Shown: positions 17,858 to 28,550, numbered from the stretch's first letter. The stretch: DNA of 64,000 nucleotides from Novipirellula caenicola (GCF_039545035.1 NZ_BAABRO010000016.1:1-64000); one strand, 5' to 3'. Notes: generated by a model from the letters alone, not told the origin. Program-made: numbers and translations.

Positions 17858-20158
17858 GTGCCGAGCCCGTGGTCAACCCAAAAAAAGGTTTTCGTTACAA
17901 TAGGATCACGTCGCATCTCTCTCTTGTTGGAACGTGTTTCGTTGTCATCTGCCACTTTGTCGAAATTGCAAAAGATCACCCAGTGGTCGACGGGGCATCG
18001 GGCTCGACGCTGGATGCGGATGTGGATCTTGCTATTGATCATTGCCGCAGCATTGGTCGTGTTTCTGAATTATCGGATTCGCGGTGCGATGCAAGAGATG
18101 ACGCGTCGCTCGCTGCAGTCCATCTTGTCTGCCAAGCTAAGCGTTTTTGACCAGTGGTGTGGTCAACAAATGGCGTCGGTGACGGATGCGATGCAATCCG
18201 CAAAACGCAAATCGCTCGCCATTGAAATCTTAAATTCCCATGCGTCCCGTCATCCGGTCTCGCCCGAGCGGTTACAGACCGATCCCAATCTTGTTCCGTT
18301 CGCCAGCGATGTTGCCGACGCCGTCCCTCACGATCAAGTGGTCGGCTGGGTGCTGATCGATATCGATGGGCGAGTGCTGGGCAGCGATTTGACCTCACTG
18401 CTTGGCCAAGATTTGAGGCTTCCGACTGACGCACTGGAAAAAATGATTTCGCGTCAGAGCACGTTGACGCGCCCTTTTCGGTCGCCGACGCCGGTAAGTC
18501 GATCTGGACCGCTGTCTGAGTCAGAGCCGGCGGTGATTGCCGCGATCACTCCGGTGGTTCAAGGGGCTCGCACGCTCGGCGGTTTTCTGTACTTGATGGA
18601 TCCAGCGGCGGATTTCAGTGAGTTGTTCTCGACACCGGTGGATAGTCCGGTTGCCGAATCGTACGTCATCGACCGTCGCGGTGTGATGTTAACGCGTATG
18701 CCAAGCCAGCATGAATCATCATCGCCCGCCGCGGTTGACTCGGCTTCGTTCGCATCGTCGATATTGAATCAGGTCGTCCAGGTCCCTGTGGAACAGGAAA
18801 GCATCGAATCCGCATCGATTCACTCAGCGGCAAACCGATCCAGTTCGCGTCCGCTAACCGTGCTCGCGGATCAATTGACTCGCGGGGGGCAAGGAGAGGA
18901 CGTTGTGGGGTACCGCGATTACCGCGGCGACGAGGTGGTCGGAGCGTGGCGTTGGCTTCCCGAATATGGCATGGGAGTCGCCGTGGAAATGAAACTCCGC
19001 GATGTCTATGGACCCTTGCTGACGCTCTCGCGGATCCATTGGACGTTGGCGATGTCATTGATCTTGGGGGCGGTATTGCTAGGCACGCTGCATCAATTTG
19101 GCCCCACGCTTTCGCGTTCGCTTGCCCAAACCGATTCCGTCCGCCAACTTGGCCAATACAAACTGGGACAGTTGATTGGCGAAGGGGCGATGGGATCGGT
19201 CTATCTCGGATCGCACCAATTGCTCAAACGCGAAGTCGCGATCAAGGTGCTCGAAAAAGAAGAGCTGACCTCGACGACCGCATCGCGTTTCGCTCGCGAA
19301 GTCCAATTGACCTCGCAGCTTCGTCACCCCAACACCATTGCCATTTTTGATTACGGACAAACCGACGACGGAACGTTTTATTACGTGATGGAATACGTCC
19401 ATGGGATCACGTTGCAAGCGTTGATTGACCAATATGGCCGCCAGCCTGCTGGACGTGTGATTTCGCTGTTGATTCAAATGTGTGGATCGCTCGCCGAAGC
19501 CCACACGCGTGCGATTGTTCATCGCGATATCAAACCCGCCAACATCATTTTGACCGAGGTTTCAGGGGTCGGCGATCTGATCAAAGTGCTGGATTTTGGG
19601 TTGGTCAAGGAAATCACCCGAGACACGGTCGAATTGACCCAAGTTGACTCGATCACCGGCACACCGATGTACATGTCGCCCGAAGCGGTGCGAGACGCGT
19701 CGGCCGCCGATGCACAAAGTGATCTGTACTCGGTCGGCGCGGTCGGTTATGCGTTACTAGCCGGCGTGCCTCTGTTCGAAGGCGGGGCGTCGGTTGATAT
19801 TTGTTTAAAGCAGTTGAACGAAGTCCCGCTGCGGCCCGCCGAGCGAATTGGCGTCCCGTTGGCCGACGATTTGCAAAATGTTTTGATGTCCTGTTTGCAA
19901 AAAGACGCTCATCAGCGCCCTATGTCGATGGACGAACTCGCTGATACACTCCGTGCTTGTGAAGATTATGGAGGCTGGACCCAAGTGGATTCGGTGCATT
20001 GGTGGAACCATCGATTCGACGGGGGTGATGATGCGGAAATTTCACACGCCACCGCAGCGTTTGGTTCCACGGCAACTTCGGACGCCGGTCGGACTTCGGA
20101 CGCCACTGCAGTTTCAGGGCCAGCGACAACAGCACCCCCACGCGATTTCTCGGGATAA
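17858..20158 (+). CDS. Receptor-like Hanks-type serine/threonine kinase with N-terminal extracytoplasmic sensor
   Basis: A basic stretch (RARRWMRMW) precedes membrane helix 1 (ILLLIIAAALVVFLNY, about residues 55-71). An extracytoplasmic region of roughly 310 residues follows and resembles a Cache/PDC sensor (VGWVLIDIDGRVLGSDL, YVIDRRGVMLTR, GAWRWLPEYGMGVAVEM). Helix 2 (WTLAMSLILGAVLLGTL) leads to the kinase domain at about 430-700: glycine loop GEGAMGSVYLG, VAIKVLEKEE, catalytic HRDIKPANI, DFGLVKE, activation-loop TGTPMYMSPEA and DLYSVGAVGY. The kinase is thus C-terminal and complete, the reverse of the PknB layout in which the sensor is C-terminal. The start is uncertain; codons 1-30 may be untranslated, and GTG or TTG codons further in are possible. 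Only 17 bases separate it from the GTPase gene. Confidence 0.9.
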   Translation: MPSPWSTQKKVFVTIGSRRISLLLERVSLSSATLSKLQKITQWSTGHRARRWMRMWILLLIIAAALVVFLNYRIRGAMQEMTRRSLQSILSAKLSVFDQWCGQQMASVTDAMQSAKRKSLAIEILNSHASRHPVSPERLQTDPNLVPFASDVADAVPHDQVVGWVLIDIDGRVLGSDLTSLLGQDLRLPTDALEKMISRQSTLTRPFRSPTPVSRSGPLSESEPAVIAAITPVVQGARTLGGFLYLMDPAADFSELFSTPVDSPVAESYVIDRRGVMLTRMPSQHESSSPAAVDSASFASSILNQVVQVPVEQESIESASIHSAANRSSSRPLTVLADQLTRGGQGEDVVGYRDYRGDEVVGAWRWLPEYGMGVAVEMKLRDVYGPLLTLSRIHWTLAMSLILGAVLLGTLHQFGPTLSRSLAQTDSVRQLGQYKLGQLIGEGAMGSVYLGSHQLLKREVAIKVLEKEELTSTTASRFAREVQLTSQLRHPNTIAIFDYGQTDDGTFYYVMEYVHGITLQALIDQYGRQPAGRVISLLIQMCGSLAEAHTRAIVHRDIKPANIILTEVSGVGDLIKVLDFGLVKEITRDTVELTQVDSITGTPMYMSPEAVRDASAADAQSDLYSVGAVGYALLAGVPLFEGGASVDICLKQLNEVPLRPAERIGVPLADDLQNVLMSCLQKDAHQRPMSMDELADTLRACEDYGGWTQVDSVHWWNHRFDGGDDAEISHATAAFGSTATSDAGRTSDATAVSGPATTAPPRDFSG

Positions 20159-20175
20159 GCGATCGGCGACACGAC

Positions 20176-22272
20176 ATGTTTGGTAAATTCCGAAATCTCG
20201 AGGACGACTCGATCGATTGGCCTGGTTTGTTGTCGTTGTTAGAAGACGACGACCGCCGTGCGATGGTGCAGCGGATCTATCCCGATGAATCACGCGAAAG
20301 TTTTTTGGCCGCGGTCCGTCGCTTGGATCTGTCACTCGCCAGCGACATCCTGGCCTCGGGCCGTCAAGTGCATTCGGCGTCTCAGCTTGTCAATTGGCCG
20401 GTCGTGGCCATCGCCGGGATGCTCAACAGCGGCAAGACCAGTTTGGTGGCCACCTATTTGAGCGAGGCGGGACGGGCTCGCACGCTGCGGGGACCGAGCA
20501 ATGTCGAAGGCACGCATCGATTTGTCTTGTGGTTGCCTCAGCAGTGGCAATCCGATTCGGAATTGTTCAGCCTGTTGATGGGGCGGATCGGGGATGCGAT
20601 CGGCAAGCCGCCCGAGATGCTGGCCGAAGATCCCGCGGTCGCTCACCAGCAATACAATAATCGAGGAGGCGACGTCAGCACCCTCGCGATTCCGCTCGTG
20701 GCCACCGACCCCGGGTTAGACGAAGCGGGGATCGGGTTGTTGGATTGTCCAGACATCGTTTCGGACGAAGCGTTTGGGCTAGGTTCGCCGGATATTCGTC
20801 GTGACTTGCTTGGCCGCGCCGCGACGATCTGTTCGGCGTTTTTGGTGGTCTCGTCCGCTGAATCTTCGCGTGATGCCACGCTTGGGGATCTGTTGCGAAT
20901 CGCAGCCGACTTGATGCCAGGCGTCCCACGGATGTTGGCGGTCAACAAGGTGCGTCCTCGCCAGACTCCGGATCAAGTGTTTGAAACGTTCACGCCGTTG
21001 GCGAAAACACACGGCATTGAAACGGTTTATGCGGCGTACGATTTTGACGTGCCCGCGAGTCGGCCGTACATTCCGACCCCCAGCGGGACGACGTCTGCCG
21101 CGATCAGCGATGACGACGAAATGTTTCCGGTTTTCTTTTCCGTTTCTGAAAACCCCGATCACAATCCGCCTGCCTCGATTCCCGACGATCGCTTGTTGGC
21201 CGCGCTACCGCAGCGGCTGGACCGGGCAAAATTATTCGAGAAATTTCGCGTTGCCTTGCAATCCACGCTGCGATCGATGATTTGGGATCGCGGGATCAGT
21301 TTGGTGGACCAGGACGCTGATCGATCACGAAAAGCGACACAGCGGGCTCAGGATTGTTTGTTGCAAGCGGCACTCGAATTTTTTGCTCATCGACAATTGG
21401 GCGGGGAAGTCGTCGAACTGCGGTTGCATCAATCCAAACGAATCATCCATCAACTTTCCGAATCGTTTGCCGTCACGGCGCCTTGGTACGCCCGTTGGGG
21501 CGTTCGCATGAACGCCAAGCTGCGGCGTTTCGTCGATGGGGCGGGCGAGATGGTGCGACGCTTTACTCCCACCGCGATGGCCGAGAAGACCGCCAGCGAA
21601 ATCAAAGACAAATTTCGTCGTGGCGAATACGGCAGCCTGATGACGCCCGAACGATTAAATGCCGCCATCGATCGGCATGGCGGTTCCGCGGCCCTGCCGC
21701 ACTGGTTCGACGACGAGGTGGATCCCAGCATGTCGAGATTAACCGAAGCATCCGAAGCGGCGATTCTGCGATTCGAGCGTGATGACTTTACACAGCTCGA
21801 TCCACGACGACTCGACGAAGCCGTGCGTCAAATGTGGAGCGATGTGCCGGTGCGTAAAAAATTGGTTGCCGGACTGACTCCGTTGGCGACGTTGTTGGCG
21901 GCGTTTGGAGGTGTGTTGATGATTCCGGTCGATTTTGGCACCACGGTGATCGCTGCCGCTTCGATCCCCGAGCTGTTTGCGGCCTTTGGAATGGCGGCGA
22001 TGGCAGCGCTGTGGGCCGGCGGGGCCAATACTCGAGACGTCGGACAACAAGCGGCGAAACAGCAGCTGGTCGATTTTCACGCGATCCTGTGTGACACGTT
22101 TGGGGTCGATCGGATGAGCAAGGTGACTCCCATTGAAGTTGGCCGTGTGAAAGAGACCCTGCCGACGTCGCACGTCATTCGGCGTGAACCGATCGGTCCC
22201 ACATTGCCGCTGCATCAAATCCGAGATGCGTTCCGCAAAGAGCTGCAAAAACAGCTGCCTCGCGGCGGCTGA
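20176..22272 (+). CDS. Dynamin-like large membrane GTPase
   Basis: This 698-residue protein has a GTPase domain at about residues 70-290. Walker A/G1 is [16 protein letters not shown] (near 78), a probable G3 is [13 protein letters not shown], and the G4 position reads AVNKVR, where NKxD is usual, so guanine specificity rests on a changed motif. A helical middle follows ([28 protein letters not shown]). Near residues 565-625 two hydrophobic stretches ([20 protein letters not shown] and [20 protein letters not shown]) form a likely membrane hairpin, like the paddle of bacterial dynamin-like proteins. The gene is 17 bases after the kinase and surely co-transcribed. A role in membrane remodelling or in sensing under kinase control is inference. 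Dynamin assignment is from layout, not alignment. Confidence 0.72.
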   Translation: MFGKFRNLEDDSIDWPGLLSLLEDDDRRAMVQRIYPDESRESFLAAVRRLDLSLASDILASGRQVHSASQLVNWPVVAIAGMLNSGKTSLVATYLSEAGRARTLRGPSNVEGTHRFVLWLPQQWQSDSELFSLLMGRIGDAIGKPPEMLAEDPAVAHQQYNNRGGDVSTLAIPLVATDPGLDEAGIGLLDCPDIVSDEAFGLGSPDIRRDLLGRAATICSAFLVVSSAESSRDATLGDLLRIAADLMPGVPRMLAVNKVRPRQTPDQVFETFTPLAKTHGIETVYAAYDFDVPASRPYIPTPSGTTSAAISDDDEMFPVFFSVSENPDHNPPASIPDDRLLAALPQRLDRAKLFEKFRVALQSTLRSMIWDRGISLVDQDADRSRKATQRAQDCLLQAALEFFAHRQLGGEVVELRLHQSKRIIHQLSESFAVTAPWYARWGVRMNAKLRRFVDGAGEMVRRFTPTAMAEKTASEIKDKFRRGEYGSLMTPERLNAAIDRHGGSAALPHWFDDEVDPSMSRLTEASEAAILRFERDDFTQLDPRRLDEAVRQMWSDVPVRKKLVAGLTPLATLLAAFGGVLMIPVDFGTTVIAAASIPELFAAFGMAAMAALWAGGANTRDVGQQAAKQQLVDFHAILCDTFGVDRMSKVTPIEVGRVKETLPTSHVIRREPIGPTLPLHQIRDAFRKELQKQLPRGG

Positions 22273-22433
22273 GCGACCGCATTTGCGTTCCGCAGCTACG
22301 CTGGCCAGAGCCTGGATCGTCGCTTGGCGTCTGTCCGGATTGGCGTCCTCAGCGCCGAAGCAACACTCTGCTAAGATACAATGGACGTGCGAGTACAGCA
22401 TCTCGCCCAACCTTCACTCAGCCTTTCTGGGAA

Positions 22434-23141
22434 ATGCAAAACGTGGATCCCCGTTCGTATAAAGAGCCCTCCAGCAACGTACCGTTCCTTCAAAGCGACA
22501 GTGGTGCGAACTGCAATGCGGCCAGCATTAGCCCCGAACCGCCGCTTTTTCACGATCGAAATGCGCCTTCTCGCGATCACGTCGATCTGCCGCGGATCGA
22601 GCAAGCGGTTCGTGTCATCTTGGATGCCGTTGGCGAAGATCCCGATCGGGAAGGACTGCTGGAAACCCCCGCTCGAGTGGCTCGCATGTACGCCGAGATG
22701 TTTGCGGGGCTGAAATCCGATCCCGGTCGCCATTTGGCCAAGGTGTTTACCGAAGAATATGACGAAATTGTGCTCGTTCGTGACATCAGTTTCTGCAGCA
22801 TGTGCGAACATCACTTGTTGCCCTTTACCGGCCGCGCCCACATCGCCTACCTGCCCAGCGGCAAAGTGGTGGGGTTGAGCAAGCTTGCGCGTGTGGTCGA
22901 AGAGGTGGCTCGGCGACCGCAGGTTCAGGAGCGAATGACCCAAACGATTGCCGATCTAGTCGAACAACGATTGTCCGCAACCGGAGTCGCCGTGGTTTGC
23001 GAGGCCACGCATAGTTGCATGACGATGCGGGGGGTGCGTAAGCCAGGTAGCCTGTGTTTGACCAGTGCGATGCGAGGCGCGTTTCGTGACGACCCCAAAT
23101 CGCGGGCCGAGGTTCTTGGGCTGATCAATCGCGAAGTTTAG
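22434..23141 (+). CDS. folE: GTP cyclohydrolase I
   Basis: FolE converts GTP to 7,8-dihydroneopterin triphosphate, the first step of folate (and queuosine-related) synthesis. From about residue 45 the protein is canonical: [32 protein letters not shown], then [22 protein letters not shown] is split across the Zn-binding Cys and the catalytic His pair, with [10 protein letters not shown] and, near the C terminus, the second Zn Cys in [11 protein letters not shown]. The first 40 residues ([12 protein letters not shown] and similar) are a variable extension; a GGGAAA lies just before the ATG. It is 161 bases after the GTPase gene and probably has its own promoter. Confidence 0.95.
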   Translation: MQNVDPRSYKEPSSNVPFLQSDSGANCNAASISPEPPLFHDRNAPSRDHVDLPRIEQAVRVILDAVGEDPDREGLLETPARVARMYAEMFAGLKSDPGRHLAKVFTEEYDEIVLVRDISFCSMCEHHLLPFTGRAHIAYLPSGKVVGLSKLARVVEEVARRPQVQERMTQTIADLVEQRLSATGVAVVCEATHSCMTMRGVRKPGSLCLTSAMRGAFRDDPKSRAEVLGLINREV

Positions 23142-23177
23142 CGAGCGAGCAAAGTTGCTTCACGAGTTCTCTGCGCC

Positions 23178-23211
23178 GCTGGGTTCACTGCTCCGCTGGG
23201 TTTACTGCTCC
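23178..23211. repeat. 17-bp tandem duplication with partial third copy
   Basis: GCTGGGTTCACTGCTCC (23178-23194) and GCTGGGTTTACTGCTCC (23195-23211) differ at one base and are followed by GCTGG. They lie between folE and the FAD/Fe-S gene. Confidence 0.9.
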
Positions 23212-23289
23212 GCTGGCCCGGTCCGTATCGTTTCTTCTCTAGGTCTGCGAACTTGACGAACATCGGTCATCTCACTCGAAACACGCCGC

Positions 23290-26289
23290 ATGGATAGCGA
23301 ACGTCAACGAATTCAAGACGACTTGCGTGGTGTCGTGCGAGGCGAGGTCTTGTGCGATGACATTTCGTGTCAATTGTATGCCAGCGACGCAAGCATTTAT
23401 CAGATGACCCCGCTTGGGGTGGTGCGGCCTCGCACCGCCGCCGACGTGATTGCCACCGTGCAATACGCGACCGAACACGATTTGTCGATTCATCCACGCG
23501 GCAGCGGCAGTGGCGTGTCGGGCGAATCGCTTGGCAATGGCTTGCTGTTGGATTTTTCCTGCTTCATGCGGCGGGTCACGATTGACCGCGATGGGGCGAC
23601 AGTGACCGTCCAGTGCGGCGCGATTTTGGCTGAGGTCAATTCGGCGTTGGCGGCTTATGGACGCACCTATGGCCCCGATCCTGCAACTCGCAGTATCACC
23701 ACGATGGGCAGTGTGTTGTCGACCAATGCATCAGGCAGCCACTATCTGCGGAGCGGATCGGCCCGCGATACAATCGAGTCGATGCGAGTGGTGATGGCCG
23801 ATGGAAATCTGCTAACGCTGGCCAAGCATCATCCCGATGAACCGACGCCCCAAGGTCGATTGGCGCGAGGGATCGTCGAGATTGAGCATCAATTCCACTC
23901 GCTGATTGCGGCTCGCCGAGATTCGCCGAATTCACGCAGCGGATATCGTTTTGACGGTGTGATCCTAAGCGATGGTCGCGTCGATTTGGCGAAATTCATG
24001 GTGGGCACGCAAGGAACGCTGGGGATCATCGTCGATGCGGTCGTTCGCACTGAACCGGTTCCAACGCACCGTGGCGTTGCCTTGCTGTTCTTTCGCCGTT
24101 TGGATTCAGCCGCCCGTTGTGCCCGTCGCGCATTGATGCATGGATTGGTCGCCTGTGATTTGATGGATCGTCGGCTTTTGCAAATTGCTCGCGAAACCGA
24201 TACGCGTTTTGCCGACCTGTTGCCGCGTGAAGCCGAGGCGATGTTGTTGGTGGAAATCCAAGGCGAATCGTTGGGGGATCTTTACGACCGATTGGCGATC
24301 ATTCGGCAAGAATGTGCCAAGGGGCCGGATGCCGCGTTTGCTGCGGTCGACACGGTCCGGCCCGCCGAACGTGATTTGTATTGGGCGCTTTCGCGGCGGG
24401 TGATTCCGCGGTTGTATCGCTTCAAAGGCAGCGATGCACCCCAGCCATTTACCGAGGATATTGCCGTTCCGCCCGATCGTTTGCCTGCCGCGTTGATCGA
24501 CATTCAAGACACGCTGCAGCGTAACCACACCACTGCGACCGTGTTCGCGCATGCCGGCCATGGGCAACTGCATATCCGCCCCTTTTTGAATCTGGCCAAA
24601 CCGCAGGACCGCGAGAAACTAAACGATCTGTCCAACCAAATCGCCGAAGTGGTTTGGAAGCATGGCGGCGAGGTCAGTGTCGAACACGCCGCTGGGCTCA
24701 GCCGTTCGCATTTGCTGCCACGCCAATACGGCCAATTGTGGCAAGCGATGGGCCAGATCAAGCGATTGTTTGATTCAGTGCACCGGCTCAACCCCGGCAA
24801 ACTGTTTGGCGCCGTATTGCAAAAGCCCAACGAGAACCTTCGCCCGCTCGACAAAACGATCGAGGTCAGCCGTGGAAACCGGACACTGATTGCAGCTGAG
24901 AAACCCGTTGTCGAAGACACGGGAATCGCATCGAAGCCGTTGGCTCAATTAGAAGTGCTGCAGATCTGGCCTCCGGGGGCATCGGTGGCGCAAGTGACAC
25001 GCGACTGTAACGGCTGCGGGCGTTGCCGCACGCATTCACGCGCCGAACGCCAGTGCCCGATGTTTCGTGCCAGCCATCGTGAAGAAGCGTCACCGCGGGC
25101 GAAAGCGAATTTGCTACGTGGCGTACTGAGCGGGCAATTGAAGGTCGACAATTTGGCCGAAGATCGTGCCAAGGAAGTCGCCGACCTGTGTTTCAATTGC
25201 CACCAATGCCGTGTTGAATGCCCCGCGTCGGTCAATATTCCCAAAATTGTCGGCGAGCTCAAAGCACAATACGTGGCCACTAACGGATTGCCGCTTTCGG
25301 ATTTGTTGCTTGGGCGAATCGATACGATCGCGGCGCTCGCATCGCAGGTCCCATGGCTTGCCAACCTACTGATTCGAGGCCGTTTCTCGCGCTGGCTGGC
25401 CGATCGTTTGTTTGGATTGTCCGCCGCTCGAGAGTTGCCGCTGATCGCAAGCGAAACCTTCACGCGATACGCCGCCAAACGTCGTTGGACGAAATTGAAT
25501 CCGCATGGCGGTTTGAAAGTGGCCTACTTCGTCGACCATTACGCCAATTATCACGACCCCGATATCGGTCGCGCCCTCGCCGAGATTTTGCAGCACAATG
25601 GAATCGGGTTGTACGTTCCCACCGGCCAAGTCGCCAGCGGCATGGCTCGAATTTCAGCCGGCGACATCAAGGGAGCCCGGCGGGTTGCCCGTCGCAATCT
25701 GCGAGTGCTGGCCGAAGCGGTCCGGCAAGGCTATACGGTCATTGCCACCGAGCCCGCCGCGGTGTTGTGTTTGAAGCACGAGTATCCGAATTTGATGGAC
25801 GATCAAGACGCGCACTTGGTCGCCGAAAACTCATTCGAAGCATGCCAGTTCCTGTGGAATTTACATCAAGAATCTCGGCTGTCGCTTGACCTAAATCCAT
25901 TGCCCACGGAAATCGCCTACCACCAACCCTGTCATCTGCGTGTGCTCGATCCTGATGCCGCCGGTCCAAAGCTGATCAATTTGATCCCCAAGTTTGATGT
26001 CCAGCAGATCGAGGCTGGTTGTACCGGCATGGCAGGCACCTGGGGGCTGCAGCGCAAAAATTATCGGAATAGTTTGCGAGTCGGATGGCCTCTGATCTCG
26101 GCGATGCGTTCGGCGGGCAATCGCACCGCAGCGACTGAGTGTAGCGCCTGCAAGATGCAAATCGAACACGGCGCAGGCCGCAAGACGTTGCATCCGATCA
26201 AGTTGTTCGCGTACGCCTACGGCCGTATGCCCAAGCTCGAAAAAGAGCTCGGCATAAAAAAGGTGTCCGACACCTCGAAGTCGAAATAG
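23290..26289 (+). CDS. FAD- and Fe-S-binding D-2-hydroxyacid dehydrogenase (YdiJ/D2HGDH type fusion)
   Basis: The 999-residue protein fuses a GlcD-like FAD dehydrogenase with a GlpC/GlcF-like iron-sulfur part. Residues about 40-270 are FAD_binding_4 (PRGSGSGVSGESLGNG, then TMGSVLSTNASGSH), and 270-530 the FAD-oxidase C domain (VFAHAGHGQLHIRPFLNL). Two 4Fe-4S clusters follow at CNGCGRCRTHSRAERQCP (near 573) and CFNCHQCRVECPASVN (near 634). Two CCG cysteine-rich domains lie at the end (YHQPCHL near 876, AGCTGMAGTWG, ECSACKMQIEHG near 950). The layout and length match E. coli YdiJ, a D-2-hydroxyglutarate dehydrogenase; D-lactate or glycolate are alternative substrates. Electrons probably go to the quinone pool. 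Monocistronic, ending at a strong shared terminator. Confidence 0.92.
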   Translation: MDSERQRIQDDLRGVVRGEVLCDDISCQLYASDASIYQMTPLGVVRPRTAADVIATVQYATEHDLSIHPRGSGSGVSGESLGNGLLLDFSCFMRRVTIDRDGATVTVQCGAILAEVNSALAAYGRTYGPDPATRSITTMGSVLSTNASGSHYLRSGSARDTIESMRVVMADGNLLTLAKHHPDEPTPQGRLARGIVEIEHQFHSLIAARRDSPNSRSGYRFDGVILSDGRVDLAKFMVGTQGTLGIIVDAVVRTEPVPTHRGVALLFFRRLDSAARCARRALMHGLVACDLMDRRLLQIARETDTRFADLLPREAEAMLLVEIQGESLGDLYDRLAIIRQECAKGPDAAFAAVDTVRPAERDLYWALSRRVIPRLYRFKGSDAPQPFTEDIAVPPDRLPAALIDIQDTLQRNHTTATVFAHAGHGQLHIRPFLNLAKPQDREKLNDLSNQIAEVVWKHGGEVSVEHAAGLSRSHLLPRQYGQLWQAMGQIKRLFDSVHRLNPGKLFGAVLQKPNENLRPLDKTIEVSRGNRTLIAAEKPVVEDTGIASKPLAQLEVLQIWPPGASVAQVTRDCNGCGRCRTHSRAERQCPMFRASHREEASPRAKANLLRGVLSGQLKVDNLAEDRAKEVADLCFNCHQCRVECPASVNIPKIVGELKAQYVATNGLPLSDLLLGRIDTIAALASQVPWLANLLIRGRFSRWLADRLFGLSAARELPLIASETFTRYAAKRRWTKLNPHGGLKVAYFVDHYANYHDPDIGRALAEILQHNGIGLYVPTGQVASGMARISAGDIKGARRVARRNLRVLAEAVRQGYTVIATEPAAVLCLKHEYPNLMDDQDAHLVAENSFEACQFLWNLHQESRLSLDLNPLPTEIAYHQPCHLRVLDPDAAGPKLINLIPKFDVQQIEAGCTGMAGTWGLQRKNYRNSLRVGWPLISAMRSAGNRTAATECSACKMQIEHGAGRKTLHPIKLFAYAYGRMPKLEKELGIKKVSDTSKSK

Positions 26290-26361
26290 GCAATCCGAAG
26301 CTTGCCCAGCTTGTCTAAGAGGTGTTTGTACCTTTTCGGCATGCCGCGTCTTTGTTTACGA

Positions 26362-26396
26362 AAAAACGGTGGCATGCTGGGCATGCCACCGTTTTT
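26362..26396. terminator. Bidirectional intrinsic terminator between convergent genes
   Basis: AAAAACGGTGGCATGC (26362-26377) and GCATGCCACCGTTTTT (26381-26396) form a perfect 16-bp inverted repeat with a three-base loop, A-tract on one side and T-tract on the other. It serves the dehydrogenase (plus) and fusA (minus), whose stops flank it. Confidence 0.96.
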
Positions 26397-26422
26397 AGCT
26401 GATTTGGCAAAGATGCGAAGGC

Positions 26423-28510
26423 TTACTTGCTGCCAACCAAGTCGGCTTTACGCTTCGCTTCGATGATGTCGGCTTGGATGTTCGATGGGGTTTGACGATA
26501 GGTCGCCAATTCCATCGAGAACGTTCCTTGGCCTTGCGTCATACTTCGCAGGTCCGTGGCGTAACCAAAGGTTTCCGCCAACGGGACTTCTGCCTTGATG
26601 ATGCTGTTGCCTTCGATGATGTCGTTGCTTTGCATGATTCCGCGTCGGCGAATGACGTCGCCCACGACGGTACCTTGGAAGTCTTCGGGGACTTCGATTT
26701 CAACGTTCATGATCGGTTCAAGCAGCTTCGGATCGGCTTTCTTGAAGTACTCGCGGAAGCAACCTTGGGCGGCTGTGTAGAACGCTTTTTCCGACGAGTC
26801 AACTTCGTGGAAGCTACCGTCATCCAAATCGATACGGGTTCCCACCACAGGATACTCGGCAACGGGGCCCTTCTTCAAAATGTCGCGGAAGCCCTTTTCG
26901 ATCGCCGGGATGTACTGCTTCGGAATCCGTCCACCGACAACGTGATCTTCGAATTCGAAGCTGTCTTCGCTGTTGGATTCGATCGGGCTGAGCTTGCCCT
27001 TGATGTGAGCGAATTGACCACTACCACCACTTTGTTTCTTGTGTTTGTAGTCGAATTCAACCATCTTGGTTGGACTTTCACGGTAGCTAACCTTCGGAGC
27101 ACCGACTTCGATTTCGACGCCATACTCGCGGCGAATTCGTTCGATGTAAACTTCCAGGTGAAGCTCGCCCATCCCGCTGATCAGGATCTCGTTGGTTTCT
27201 TCATCGGTTTCGACTCGGAACGTCGGGTCTTCCTTACGGAATCGTTGCAGTGCCTTGGCCAACTTGTCTCCGTCGCTTCGTGTTGCCGGAGCAACCGCGA
27301 TTTTGATGACCGGATCGGCAACGAACATCGATTCAAGCGTACAGAAGTCACGTGATGCAGCGTACGTATCACCACTGGCGGAATCGATTCCCATCACGGC
27401 GATAATATCGCCCGCAGTGGCTTCGTCGATTTCCTCACGTTTGTTACTGTGCATTCGCACGATGCGGCTGAATCGCTCGGTCTTGCCGGTACGTTGGTTG
27501 ACGTAGCCTTCGCCCTTCTTGATCGTGCCTTGGTAGACACGCATGAAGGTCAATTGGCCGAACGGATCGTCAACGATCTTGAACGCCATGCCGACGAACG
27601 GACGCTCTGGGTCGGGCAGCAATTCGATGCGACGCTCTTCGTCTTTAGGGTCACGTCCACGAATTTCGCGATCCAGCGGGCTAGGCAGGTAGCGAATCAC
27701 GGCATCCAACAGCGGTTGGACCCCTTTGTTCTTGAACGCTGTTCCCATGTAGACGGGGGTGGCCCCACCGAGCACGGCATCGCGAGTGACTTTGTAAATC
27801 AGTTCCTTAGGAACTTCTTCTTCGCTGAGCAGCAATTCCATCATCTCGTCGCTGTACATCGACAACGCTTCGAGCATCTGCACGCGTGCTTCTTCGCACT
27901 CGTCCTTGATGTCTTCGGGAATTGGAGCCGAGACGACTTTTTCGCCTTCGTTGCCTTCGTGCAGATAGGCCACCATTTCGATCAAGTCGACCGCACCTTG
28001 GTAGTTCTCTTCAGCACCGATGGGGTACTGCATGAAGAACGCTTCGGCACCCAATTTCTCGCGAAGTTGCTTTAGCACGCGGAACGGGTTTGCTCCGGTT
28101 CGGTCCATCTTGTTGATGAAGGCCAAACGAGGAATCTGGTAGCGTTTCATCTGGCGATCGACCGTGATCGATTGGCTTTGCACACCACCAACGCTGCAGA
28201 GCACGAGTACCGCACCATCGAGAACACGAAGCGATCGCTCGACCTCGACGGTAAAGTCAACGTGGCCTGGGGTATCGATCAAGTTGATGGGGTGGCCTTT
28301 CCACTCGACGCTCGTCGCGGCACTGGTGATCGTGATTCCACGCTCTTTTTCCAGTTCCATATGGTCCATCGTCGCGCCGTCACCACCACCGCGAACTTCT
28401 TCGATTTTGTGGATTCGCCCGGTGTAAAACAGAATTCGCTCGCTGAGGGTCGTTTTTCCCGAGTCGATGTGGGCGCTAATTCCGATATTTCTGAGTTTAT
28501 CCAGCTTCAT
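26423..28510 (-). CDS. fusA: Elongation factor G, spdEFG1/mitochondrial-like type
   Basis: EF-G drives translocation on the ribosome with GTP. The five domains are complete in 695 residues: G1 in [13 protein letters not shown], switch region [13 protein letters not shown]3 DTPGHVDF, G4 NKMDRTGA; domain II about 300-390; domain IV with [20 protein letters not shown]; and a C-terminal domain with [10 protein letters not shown]. The P-loop Ser in AHIDSGKTT and the [12 protein letters not shown] segment are typical of mitochondrial EF-G1 and of the spdEFG1 group of spirochaetes, planctomycetes and deltaproteobacteria, whereas classic bacterial EF-G has AHIDAGKTT. Start has AGGTGA seven bases upstream. 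It is outside a str operon (no rpsL, rpsG or tuf nearby) and diverges from rpsR. Confidence 0.96.
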   Translation of the reverse strand: MKLDKLRNIGISAHIDSGKTTLSERILFYTGRIHKIEEVRGGGDGATMDHMELEKERGITITSAATSVEWKGHPINLIDTPGHVDFTVEVERSLRVLDGAVLVLCSVGGVQSQSITVDRQMKRYQIPRLAFINKMDRTGANPFRVLKQLREKLGAEAFFMQYPIGAEENYQGAVDLIEMVAYLHEGNEGEKVVSAPIPEDIKDECEEARVQMLEALSMYSDEMMELLLSEEEVPKELIYKVTRDAVLGGATPVYMGTAFKNKGVQPLLDAVIRYLPSPLDREIRGRDPKDEERRIELLPDPERPFVGMAFKIVDDPFGQLTFMRVYQGTIKKGEGYVNQRTGKTERFSRIVRMHSNKREEIDEATAGDIIAVMGIDSASGDTYAASRDFCTLESMFVADPVIKIAVAPATRSDGDKLAKALQRFRKEDPTFRVETDEETNEILISGMGELHLEVYIERIRREYGVEIEVGAPKVSYRESPTKMVEFDYKHKKQSGGSGQFAHIKGKLSPIESNSEDSFEFEDHVVGGRIPKQYIPAIEKGFRDILKKGPVAEYPVVGTRIDLDDGSFHEVDSSEKAFYTAAQGCFREYFKKADPKLLEPIMNVEIEVPEDFQGTVVGDVIRRRGIMQSNDIIEGNSIIKAEVPLAETFGYATDLRSMTQGQGTFSMELATYRQTPSNIQADIIEAKRKADLVGSK

Positions 28511-28550
28511 TTATCTTCACCTAAACATTGCACGCACGCGTTATTTGTAT

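Noticed and set aside
21739-22410. 223-codon minus-strand frame
   Set aside because: Antisense to the membrane hairpin part of the GTPase; His/Arg/Gln-rich artefact.
26474-27355. 293-codon plus-strand frame inside fusA
   Set aside because: It is antisense to a fully conserved EF-G and shows only the mirrored codon pattern.
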